DNA from: Anaerolineae bacterium
GTDB lineage: Bacteria > Chloroflexota > Anaerolineae > JAADDB01
Assembly (NCBI GenBank): GCA_015489285.1
Contig: WGAA01000050.1
Location: forward strand, 1 to 5,631
Direction of reading: 5' to 3'
DNA: 5,631 bases
Numbering within the stretch: position 1 is the first letter of the stretch; every line of letters starts with the position of its first letter. The notes beneath the pieces were generated by a model, which had not been told where the DNA came from, ran no database searches, and saw only the letters and a list, made by a program, of their open reading frames with translations. Shown here piece by piece: positions 1-5,115 of the stretch. A program made the position numbers and the translations under genes.

Positions 1-950
1 TTGTCGTACCAGGAGACGACCTTGACCATGTTGCCGCCGTACACTTTGGTGGACAGGGCATCGATGATGCTGGAGCGGTCGTCGCCTTTGAAGTCCGACG
101 AGACGAGGGGCTCCTCACACACGCCCAGGATGCCCTTCATGGGCCCGGCCGCCGCGGCGCGGAACGCGTCCAGCAGTTCCTCGGTGGTCGTCTCCTTCTC
201 GATGAGCGCGACGAAGTCCACCACGGAGACGGTGGACACGGGCACGCGCATGGCCATGCCGTCGAACTTGCCCTCCAGTTCGGGAATGACCAGGGCCACA
301 GCCTTGGCCGCGCCGGTGGTCGTGGGGATGATGTTCATGGCCGCGGCGCGGGCCCGCCGCAGGTCCTTGTGTGGCAAGTCCAGGATGCGCTGGTCGTTGG
401 TGTACGCGTGGACCGTGGTCATCACCCCGCGGATGATGCCGAAGTTATCGTTCACCACCTTGGCCGCGGGCGCCAGGCAGTTCGTGGTACAGGACGCGTT
501 GGAGACGATGTCATGCTTGGCGGGATCATACTGCTCGTGGTTCACACCGAGAACGATAGTGATGTCCGGACCCTTGGCCGGTGCGGTAATGATAACCTTC
601 TTCGCGCCCGCCTGCAGGTGCATGGCCGCCTTCTCCCGCTCGCGGAACACCCCCGTGGACTCGATGACGATGTCGATGCCCAGGTCGCCCCAGGGCAATT
701 GGGAAGGATCCCGCTGGGCGAACACCTTGATTTCCTTACCGTCCACCACCAAATTGCCGTTCCGCACCTCAACCGTGCCCGGGTACCGACCGTAGTTCGT
801 GTCGTATTTCAGCAGATGAGCGTTCATTTCCGCACTAAACAGATCGTTGATGGCTACGACCTCCAGCGTATCCGCGTATTTCTCCTGAATGGCCTTGAAC
901 ACCTGACGGCCGATGCGACCGAATCCGTTGATGGCGACTCGTGTGGTCAT
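1..950 (-). CDS. gap: Type I glyceraldehyde-3-phosphate dehydrogenase, NAD type, C-terminus cut by window edge
   Basis: Catalyses the reversible, phosphate-dependent oxidation of glyceraldehyde-3-phosphate to 1,3-bisphosphoglycerate in the cytosol, in glycolysis and gluconeogenesis. The 316 complete codons visible cover almost all of the family's usual ~335 residues. The N-terminal Rossmann motif NGFGRIGR is at residues 8-15. Asp36 in AIND is the residue expected to contact the adenosine ribose of NAD. The catalytic motif NASCTTNC places the nucleophile at Cys154, and His181 in TVHAYTNDQ is the general base. Leu192-Pro193 in ILDLPHKDLRRAR, with Asp36, is the combination known from NAD-dependent rather than NADP-dependent enzymes. 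The ATG at 950 has a strong ribosome binding site (AGGAGG type, about 956-963) a few bases upstream, and translation from it begins exactly at the conserved N-terminus. It lies downstream of yvcK on the same strand. The reading frame is intact. Identification is secure; NAD preference is inferred from residues. Confidence 0.97.
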   Translation of the reverse strand, partial: MTTRVAINGFGRIGRQVFKAIQEKYADTLEVVAINDLFSAEMNAHLLKYDTNYGRYPGTVEVRNGNLVVDGKEIKVFAQRDPSQLPWGDLGIDIVIESTGVFREREKAAMHLQAGAKKVIITAPAKGPDITIVLGVNHEQYDPAKHDIVSNASCTTNCLAPAAKVVNDNFGIIRGVMTTVHAYTNDQRILDLPHKDLRRARAAAMNIIPTTTGAAKAVALVIPELEGKFDGMAMRVPVSTVSVVDFVALIEKETTTEELLDAFRAAAAGPMKGILGVCEEPLVSSDFKGDDRSSIIDALSTKVYGGNMVKVVSWYD

Positions 951-999
951 GATACCTCCTCCTTTATTTTGTCCTCGTGTTTAGATGAAAAAGGCACAA

Positions 1000-1047
1000 C
1001 TATCCCTTCAGGTGGCAAAACCACGGATGTGGCGACATCGCGTACAT
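1000..1047 (-). other. Possible 15-codon leader ORF in the gap 5' leader
   Basis: An ATG at 1047 lies almost at the predicted 5' end of the gap transcript and opens a short frame, MYAMSPHPWFCHLKG, ending at a TAG at 1000-1002. The second ATG (1038) has an AAGGGG stretch at a reasonable distance upstream. Two small stems overlap the frame: GTGG/CCAC (1012-1015 with 1021-1024) and GATGT/ACATC (1026-1030 with 1035-1039). Neither is followed by a T-run, so this is not a recognisable attenuator. It may be chance, because a 15-codon frame is cheap. It is recorded because it fills about half of the leader. Confidence 0.15.
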
Positions 1048-1057
1048 CCCCTTTTCA

Positions 1058-1063
1058 ATTATA
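1058..1063 (-). promoter_or_regulatory. Probable -10 element of a gap promoter
   Basis: On the minus strand the hexamer is a perfect TATAAT preceded by GGGG. Seventeen bases upstream the -35 position reads ATGCTA, a poor match to TTGACA. Transcription would begin near 1051-1053 and give a leader of about 100 bases before the gap ATG. If real, gap has its own promoter in addition to any read-through from yvcK. No intrinsic terminator is visible between yvcK and this site. Confidence 0.5.
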
Positions 1064-1119
1064 CCCCAAAATACCCGGATTAGCATGAGCTGGGTCAGAA
1101 CCGTTGGGGACGCGGCCTT

Positions 1120-2412
1120 TTAGCGGACGCGGACGTGTTCTCGCGAGAAGAAGTGGCGGAACACGGCTTGGGCCAGCTTGTCCGGATCGTGACGCCAAGG
1201 CACGCGCTCGTCTACGAGGTCCTCGCCGATGAGGTGAAGCCATTCCGCATCGTCGGGGCCGGGACGGACCCATTCGACCCCGTCCGGCAGGGGATGGGCG
1301 TCGTTGGTATTGTACAGCACCGTCTGGAAGATATGGTAACCGGTGTGTTCGTGGAGGGCCCGCACGTGGTCTCCGACCGTGTAGCCCTCCGTTTCCCCCC
1401 GTTGGGTGGCCACATTGGCAATATACACCTTTGGGGCCGGGGACGCAAGAAGGGCGTCCACGATTTCCCTGACGAGGAGGTTGGGGAGGACGCTGGTGTA
1501 GAGACTTCCCGGGCCGGCGAGGATCAGGTCCGCGTTCAAAATGGCGTGGATGACCTCCGGGTAGGCGCGGGGCACTTCCGGCTCCAGGTACACACGCATG
1601 ATGCGCCCACCGGCTTTGGGGATCTGGGATTCGCCGCAGATTCGTTCCCATCCGGCCAGTTCTTCCCCCTCGAAACGGGCGATTTCCGCGCACAACGTGA
1701 CCTCGGTCAACGTTGCCGGGAGCACCCGCCCGCGCACGGCCAGCACCCGGCTGGACGCTTCCAACCCTTCCTCGAAACTCCCCGTAATCCCGGCCATTGC
1801 CGCGATGAAGAGGTTGCCAAAGCTGTGTCCCCCCAACCCGGAATGGCCGCTGAAGCGGTACTGGAAGAGGCGGGTCATCAGGTCCTCGGTTTCCGCCAAG
1901 GCGGCAATGCAGTTGCGGAAATCCCCCGGGGGCAGGATGCCCAGCTCCCGGCGCAGTCGCCCGGAACTCCCCCCATCGTCGGCCACCGTCACGACCGCGG
2001 TGATGTTCCCCGTGTACTGCTTCAACCCCCGCAACAGGGTCGACATGCCGTGCCCACCGCCGATGGTCACGATCTTCGGACCTTGTTCCTGACGTCGGTA
2101 GCGGTACAGGACTTCGACAATGGGACGTCCCCGGGGGAGGAAGGGACGGAGCAGGGTTTGGTTGAGTTTGATCCCTCCGGTAACGATGAGCACCGTTCCC
2201 AGGAGTATGAAGATGACGCTTCGCCACGTGTAGGGGAGGGACATGAGGAGCGCGTAACGGATGAGAGGGGGGTAACGGTGCGCGGGGAAAAGGGTGCGCA
2301 TGAGGAAGCCCCCTCCGAGGGCAATGAGGATGATTCCCAGGACGATGAGGGCTAACCAGCGTTTGACGTGGAGTCCGGGATATAGCCAGCGTTTGTCCAA
2401 AGGTATTTTCAT
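1120..2412 (-). CDS. yvcK: YvcK/CofD-like gluconeogenesis factor with N-terminal membrane anchor
   Basis: YvcK proteins are needed in Bacillus and mycobacteria for growth on gluconeogenic carbon sources and for normal cell wall synthesis; the Bacillus protein binds UDP-sugars. The 430-residue product begins with two hydrophobic helices (about 19-38 and 63-81), a basic linker, then the CofD-like domain from about residue 112. Motifs in order are TIGGGHGMS (116-124), VADDGGSSGRLR (143-154), PPGDFRNC (161-168), GHSFGNL (195-201), GPGSLYTS (300-307) and NVATQRGETEGYT (333-345). The classical cytosolic form is about 320 residues, so the extra length is the membrane part. The start at 2412 (MKIPLDKR) was chosen because the anchor begins there and a promoter lies between it and the next upstream ATG at 2631; that longer frame would translate repeat DNA. 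No clear Shine-Dalgarno sequence precedes 2412. gap follows on the same strand. Family is certain; the exact start is less so. Confidence 0.93.
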   Translation of the reverse strand: MKIPLDKRWLYPGLHVKRWLALIVLGIILIALGGGFLMRTLFPAHRYPPLIRYALLMSLPYTWRSVIFILLGTVLIVTGGIKLNQTLLRPFLPRGRPIVEVLYRYRRQEQGPKIVTIGGGHGMSTLLRGLKQYTGNITAVVTVADDGGSSGRLRRELGILPPGDFRNCIAALAETEDLMTRLFQYRFSGHSGLGGHSFGNLFIAAMAGITGSFEEGLEASSRVLAVRGRVLPATLTEVTLCAEIARFEGEELAGWERICGESQIPKAGGRIMRVYLEPEVPRAYPEVIHAILNADLILAGPGSLYTSVLPNLLVREIVDALLASPAPKVYIANVATQRGETEGYTVGDHVRALHEHTGYHIFQTVLYNTNDAHPLPDGVEWVRPGPDDAEWLHLIGEDLVDERVPWRHDPDKLAQAVFRHFFSREHVRVR

Positions 2413-2480
2413 GGGGCAGCTTGCGCGTGAACGTTCTCTCTTTACACGTCCCCGATCCTTCGGTCTTCCCCCTTTTGGGG

Positions 2481-2509
2481 AGTATAGCAAGAAGTGGGAA
2501 TGTGTACAA
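2481..2509 (-). promoter_or_regulatory. Probable sigma70-type promoter of yvcK
   Basis: On the minus strand a TATACT -10 element (2481-2486) stands 17 bases from a TTGTAC -35 element (2504-2509). The -10 matches consensus at five of six bases; the -35 keeps only the TTG. Transcription would start near 2474, leaving about 60 bases of leader. The start point falls inside a CCCC-AAAA-GGGG inverted repeat (2469-2480 on the plus strand), which could be an operator or chance. The site supports the yvcK start at 2412. Confidence 0.5.
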
Positions 2510-2562
2510 GTAACCTCGGCGGAATCCCGGGGCTTTTCGATGGGTTGAGAGCGTGTGGGGAC

Positions 2563-2604
2563 GTGATGCGTGATACGTGATACGTGATGCGTAATGCGTG
2601 ACGT
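2563..2604 (+). repeat. Heptad array A, six units
   Basis: Six consecutive 7-base units with no interruption: GTGATGC, GTGATAC, GTGATAC, GTGATGC, GTAATGC, GTGACGT. The last two units are identical to the last two of the array at 2904-2945. Confidence 0.9.
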
Positions 2605-2615
2605 AGGGCCAGGTT

Positions 2616-2646
2616 GGCGCGGCTGGGCCAATCTTGTCTCCGCGCC
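2616..2646. repeat. Inverted repeat (hairpin) in the first spacer unit
   Basis: GGCGCGG (2616-2622) pairs perfectly with CCGCGCC (2640-2646) around a 17-base loop. G-T wobble pairs and one G-C extend the stem outward to about 11 pairs (2612-2650). There is no T-run, so it is not a standard terminator. An alternative pairing, GGTTGGC with GCCAATC, would compete with it. Confidence 0.6.
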
Positions 2647-2651
2647 GGTCG

Positions 2652-2701
2652 GTTACTCGTTACTCCGTTACTCGTTAGGCGTGATACGTGATGCGTAATT
2701 T
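2652..2701 (+). repeat. Heptad array B, seven units
   Basis: Units are GTTACTC, GTTACTC (followed by one extra C, which shifts the register by one), GTTACTC, GTTAGGC, GTGATAC, GTGATGC, GTAATTT. It joins the GTTACTC type to the GTGATGC type within one run. Confidence 0.88.
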
Positions 2702-2749
2702 AGAGGGAGGGTTGGCGCTGTAGGGTCAACCTCATCTTCACACCGGTAT

Positions 2750-2777
2750 GTTACTCGTTACTCGTGACTTGTTACTA
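2750..2777 (+). repeat. Heptad array C, four units
   Basis: Units are GTTACTC, GTTACTC, GTGACTT, GTTACTA. The array abuts the GTTGGCGTG arm of the next hairpin unit. Confidence 0.85.
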
Positions 2778-2780
2778 ACG

Positions 2781-2815
2781 TTGGCGTGGTAAGGTCAGCC
2801 TTGTCTTCACGCCAA
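2781..2815. repeat. Inverted repeat (hairpin) in the third spacer unit
   Basis: TTGGCGTG (2781-2788) pairs perfectly with CACGCCAA (2808-2815) around a 19-base loop. Compared with the hairpin at 2616-2646 both arms have changed together (GGCGCGG/CCGCGCC against GGCGTG/CACGCC), so pairing is kept although sequence differs. An inner AAGG/CCTT stem is also possible. No T-run follows. Confidence 0.65.
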
Positions 2816-2819
2816 TCCT

Positions 2820-2850
2820 TTTAATCGTTTATCGTCAATCGTTAATCGTT
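2820..2850 (+). repeat. Heptad array D, AT-rich variant
   Basis: Units are TTTAATC, GTTTATC, GTCAATC, GTTAATC, then a partial GTT. It keeps the 7-base period and the GTNANNC pattern except for the first base, and is more AT-rich than the other arrays. Confidence 0.8.
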
Positions 2851-2860
2851 GTCTTCCCAC

Positions 2861-2904
2861 CCGACTCCTTACCGCCACGTCAAAACGGTTTCCACGCCAG
2901 TCGG
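2861..2904. repeat. Inverted repeat bounding the fourth spacer unit
   Basis: CCGACT (2861-2866) and AGTCGG (2899-2904) are perfect reverse complements enclosing 32 bases. Inside, ACCG/CGGT (2871-2874 with 2886-2889) could add a small stem. The left half of this unit does not match the other three units in the forward direction; part of it (CCTTACCGCCACGTC) resembles the left half of the third unit read in reverse. Confidence 0.45.
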
Positions 2905-2945
2905 TTACTCGTTACTCGTCACTCGTTAGCCGTAATGCGTGACGT
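2904..2945 (+). repeat. Heptad array E, six units
   Basis: Units are GTTACTC, GTTACTC, GTCACTC, GTTAGCC, GTAATGC, GTGACGT. The array ends where the promoter of the right-hand operon begins. Confidence 0.9.
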
Positions 2946-2965
2946 TCCCCCTTCTCCCCACTTCG

Positions 2966-2974
2966 TGCTACAAT
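2966..2974 (+). promoter_or_regulatory. Extended -10 promoter for the TSUP-FmdB-lyase-murJ operon
   Basis: TGCTACAAT is an extended -10 (TGN plus TACAAT, five of six consensus bases). The -35 position 18 bases upstream, TTCCCC (2945-2950), is weak, as often seen when the extended -10 is present. Transcription would start near 2981, about 66 bases before the chosen TSUP start. The perfect palindrome CGACGTCG (2986-2993) just downstream of the start point is a possible operator. Confidence 0.5.
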
Positions 2975-3046
2975 CAGGGGGCCCTCGACGTCGGGAAGTC
3001 GGGGGTGCCGGGAAGCGCGGCGCACATGCCCGTGGAGAAGGGGACG

Positions 3047-3805
3047 ATGACTCATTACGCGATCTGTGTGGCTGTCGTGGCGGCAGGCTTTTTGGCCGGG
3101 TTCATCAACACCCTGGCCGGGAGCGGCTCTCTCATCTCTCTCCCCATGTTGATCTTCGCCGGTCTTCCCGCAACGGTGGCCAACGGTACCAACCGGGTGG
3201 CCATTCTTCTCCAGAACATCGTGGCCGTTCGTGGGTATCGGAACCAGGGGATGCTCGATTGGCGGTGGGCATTGCCTTTGGTCCTGCCCGCGACGTTGGG
3301 CGCGATCGTGGGGGCTCGGGTGGCCGTGGACTTGCCCGAAATGACCCTGCGTCGGGTCATCGGTGGCATCATGGTCCTCATGCTCTTCGTCCTCCTCGTC
3401 AACCCCAAACGGTGGATCTTGGGACGACCGGGGCAGGTCAAGGCACGTCCGGGCTGGAAGGAGGGGCTCCTCTTCTTCCTCATCGGCATTTACGGTGGGT
3501 TCATCCAGGCGGGCGTGGGCATCTTCCTCCTGGCCGGTTTGGTTTTGGGGGCCGGATTGGACATCCTGCGGGCCAACGCGGTAAAAGTCTTCATTGTCCT
3601 CTTCTTCACCGTAGCGGCGTTGATCGTCTTCCTCGTCCACGGTCAGGTGAGCTGGTCCTGGGGCCTGCTCCTGGCCGTAGGGAACATGAGCGGCGCGTGG
3701 GCAGGGACCCGTTTCGCGGCCAGGCCGGGAGCCGCGGTGTGGGTTCATCGTCTCTTCGTCCTCGTCGTCCTCTATTCCGCGGTCCGTCTGCTCTTCGGGG
3801 GGTAA
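3047..3805 (+). CDS. TSUP family membrane exporter (TauE/SafE-like)
   Basis: Members of this family move small anions, mostly sulfur compounds such as sulfite, sulfoacetate or thiosulfate, across the cytoplasmic membrane; many have no proven substrate. The 252-residue product is almost entirely hydrophobic, with seven or eight likely membrane helices split by a short basic loop near residues 120-138. The first half carries the family signature GFINTLAGSGSLISLP (18-33) followed by LPATVANGTNRVA (40-52). The second half repeats it in weaker form as GGFIQAGVGIFLLAG (150-164). The ATG at 3047 follows GGAG/AAGGGG at 3034-3043 and starts at the first helix. An in-frame ATG at 3026 has poorer support, and a GTG at 2939 lies upstream of the promoter. 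FmdB starts 12 bases after the stop. Being beside a sulfur-amino-acid lyase family gene makes a sulfur anion a reasonable substrate, but that is inference. Confidence 0.92.
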   Translation: MTHYAICVAVVAAGFLAGFINTLAGSGSLISLPMLIFAGLPATVANGTNRVAILLQNIVAVRGYRNQGMLDWRWALPLVLPATLGAIVGARVAVDLPEMTLRRVIGGIMVLMLFVLLVNPKRWILGRPGQVKARPGWKEGLLFFLIGIYGGFIQAGVGIFLLAGLVLGAGLDILRANAVKVFIVLFFTVAALIVFLVHGQVSWSWGLLLAVGNMSGAWAGTRFAARPGAAVWVHRLFVLVVLYSAVRLLFGG

Positions 3806-3817
3806 AGGAGGGGAGCG

Positions 3818-4102
3818 ATGCCCGTGTACGAGTACCGATGCGATGACTGTGGGGAGCGGTTTAGCGTGTTCTACCGCACGTGGCAGGAGGCCGAGAAGAC
3901 ACCCATGTGCCCTGTGTGCGGAAGTCGACACGTCCGACGGGTGATCTCGCGCGTCCACGTCCGTGCCGCCGGGCGTGCCCGTTCCGGTCCTGAGGAGGAA
4001 TCCTCGGGCGCGGAACGCCCACCCGTGTTCGGACGGAAGGAACTGGAAGCCGCACGACGTCAGCGCGAGGAATGGATACAACAAGCAGAAGCAGGAGAGT
4101 GA
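3818..4102 (+). CDS. FmdB-type zinc-ribbon protein
   Basis: A 94-residue protein starting MPVYEYRCDDCGERF, the standard opening of the FmdB / CxxC zinc-ribbon family. Cys8, Cys11, Cys31 and Cys34 form two CxxC knuckles that should bind one zinc. The rest, from about residue 45, is charged and probably partly disordered, ending in a helical stretch rich in Glu, Arg and Gln. The family is named after a proposed regulator of formamidase/amidase genes in Methylophilus, but its general function is unproven, and the tail here shows no second known domain. An AGGAGG site (3806-3811) is six bases before the ATG, and the next gene begins three bases after the stop, so it is translated within the operon. 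It could bind nucleic acid or act as a small adaptor; the sequence does not decide. Confidence 0.9.
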   Translation: MPVYEYRCDDCGERFSVFYRTWQEAEKTPMCPVCGSRHVRRVISRVHVRAAGRARSGPEEESSGAERPPVFGRKELEAARRQREEWIQQAEAGE

Positions 4103-4105
4103 GTC

Positions 4106-5074
4106 ATGGATGTGCCACAGGTCGATTTGGGATTCTTGCCGACGCCGGTGCACCCCTTGTCCCGCTTAAGCCGACACCTGGGCGGTCCGGAGATCTGGAT
4201 CAAGCGGGACGACCAGACGGGATTGGCCACGGGAGGGAACAAGACGCGCAAACTCCGCCTCCTCGTCGCCGATGCCCTGGCCCAGGGCGCGGATACCCTC
4301 ATCACCGGCGGAGCCATCCAATCCAACCACGCCCGCCAGACGGCCGCGGCCGCAGCCCAGTTTGGCCTGGAATGCCACCTCGTCCTACGGGGCCAACCGC
4401 CGGAAATCCCCACGGGGAACCTCCTCCTGGATCACCTCCTGGGCGCACACATTCACTGGGTCCCCTCCAAGGAAGCCATGGCGAGGACCATGGAGGAGGT
4501 GGCCCAACAGCTGCGGGAGGCGGGCAAACACCCGTACGTCATTCCCTACGGCGGGTCCAACGGGTTGGGGGCGGCCGCGTATGCCCTCGCGGTGAGGGAG
4601 CTCCTTCGCCAGGTGCCTCCGGACACGTTCGACGCGGTGGTCGTGGCCTCGAGTTCGGGGGGAACCCAGGCGGGACTGGTGGCGGGAGCGCACATATTCG
4701 GCTGGGATGTTCCCATCGTGGGGATCAGCGTGGATGAGCCCGCAGACGTGCTTCGGGTCCGGGTTGCGCGGCTGGCCGCGGAGGCCGGGGATGTGCTGGA
4801 GGTGGATGTAGCCCTCGCGCCGGATGCCATCCTCGTGGAGGACCGTTTTCTCGGCGGTGGGTATGCCGTCGTCGGTGACCTGGAACGGGAGGCCATCCGG
4901 CTCGTGGCCCGGACGGAAGGGGTCCTGCTGGACCCGGTATACACGGGACGCGCGTTCGGCGGGTTGATCCACCTCATCCGGGAGGGGCGATGGGGGCCCC
5001 GGGATCGGGTCCTCTTCTGGCATACGGGCGGCATCGCGGGGTTGTTCGCCTTTGCCCGGGAGCTGATGGCGTGA
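4106..5074 (+). CDS. PLP-dependent lyase of the D-cysteine desulfhydrase / cysteate sulfo-lyase / ACC deaminase family
   Basis: A 322-residue cytosolic enzyme of fold type II. D-cysteine desulfhydrase splits D-cysteine into pyruvate, sulfide and ammonia; the related CuyA splits cysteate into pyruvate, sulfite and ammonia. GGNKTRKL (43-50) holds the PLP Schiff-base Lys46, equivalent to Lys51 of Pseudomonas ACC deaminase. IQSNHARQ (71-78) contains Ser73 and Asn74 of the active site, SSSGGTQAG (182-190) is the phosphate loop, and Tyr279 in DPVYTG matches the catalytic Tyr. The next residue is Thr280 where ACC deaminase has Glu, and Thr307 in WHTGG replaces its Leu; Ser/Thr at these two places marks the desulfhydrase side of the family. 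Length is normal. AGGAG at 4093-4097 precedes the ATG by eight bases. Its stop overlaps a possible GTG start of murJ. The family is secure; the true substrate is open, and the adjacent TSUP exporter favours a sulfur substrate. Confidence 0.92.
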   Translation: MDVPQVDLGFLPTPVHPLSRLSRHLGGPEIWIKRDDQTGLATGGNKTRKLRLLVADALAQGADTLITGGAIQSNHARQTAAAAAQFGLECHLVLRGQPPEIPTGNLLLDHLLGAHIHWVPSKEAMARTMEEVAQQLREAGKHPYVIPYGGSNGLGAAAYALAVRELLRQVPPDTFDAVVVASSSGGTQAGLVAGAHIFGWDVPIVGISVDEPADVLRVRVARLAAEAGDVLEVDVALAPDAILVEDRFLGGGYAVVGDLEREAIRLVARTEGVLLDPVYTGRAFGGLIHLIREGRWGPRDRVLFWHTGGIAGLFAFARELMA

Positions 5075-5115
5075 GGGAAGCGGGCGCATCGGGGGCCAAA
5101 GTGAAGGGTGAGGGG

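Larger units (their letters stand above)
2563..2945. repeat. Composite intergenic repeat region: five heptad arrays alternating with four hairpin-like units
   Basis: This 383-base stretch lies between the divergent yvcK and TSUP promoters. It alternates tandem 7-base repeats (arrays at 2563-2604, 2652-2701, 2750-2777, 2820-2850 and 2904-2945) with units of about 40-55 bases. The right ends of the four units align: TCTCCGCGCCGGTCGG (2637), TCTTCACACCGGTATG (2735), TCTTCACGCCAATCC (2804) and TTTCCACGCCAGTCGG (2889). In the first three units the left part starts with a GTTGGCG core. Copies start 98, 69 and 85 bases apart. No frame looks like a protein. It looks like amplified, diverged intergenic repeat DNA; I cannot assign it to a named family. 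Confidence 0.85.

Noticed and set aside
1..1088. Long plus-strand frames of 264 and 239 codons opposite gap
   Set aside because: They are antisense shadows of the GAPDH gene, which has every catalytic motif in the other strand; their products are low-complexity and match no family I know.
1055..2509. A 484-codon minus-strand frame and a 406-codon plus-strand frame over yvcK
   Set aside because: They overlap yvcK in other frames; their compositions (Pro/Arg/Gly-rich) are typical of shadows in GC-rich DNA, while the yvcK frame carries the conserved motifs.
2616..2815. Intrinsic terminators at the spacer hairpins
   Set aside because: Loops are long (17-19 bases), no T-run follows on either strand, and both flanking genes point away from the region, so no terminator is needed there.
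2563..2945. CRISPR array
   Set aside because: The repeats are 7 bases and tandem, and the spacers are related to one another rather than unique, with no cas genes in view.
2563..2945. Iteron-type replication or plasmid origin
   Set aside because: No DnaA box, no replication initiator gene and no AT-rich melting region stand next to the heptads; the surrounding genes are chromosomal housekeeping genes.
2939..3046. GTG start at 2939 for the TSUP protein
   Set aside because: It lies inside a heptad repeat and upstream of the predicted promoter; the 36 added residues are not hydrophobic and do not look like a signal peptide.
2912..4153. A 413-codon minus-strand frame and a 303-codon plus-strand frame over the TSUP and FmdB genes
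   Set aside because: Charged, low-complexity products with no family motifs, opposite or beside clear membrane and zinc-ribbon genes.
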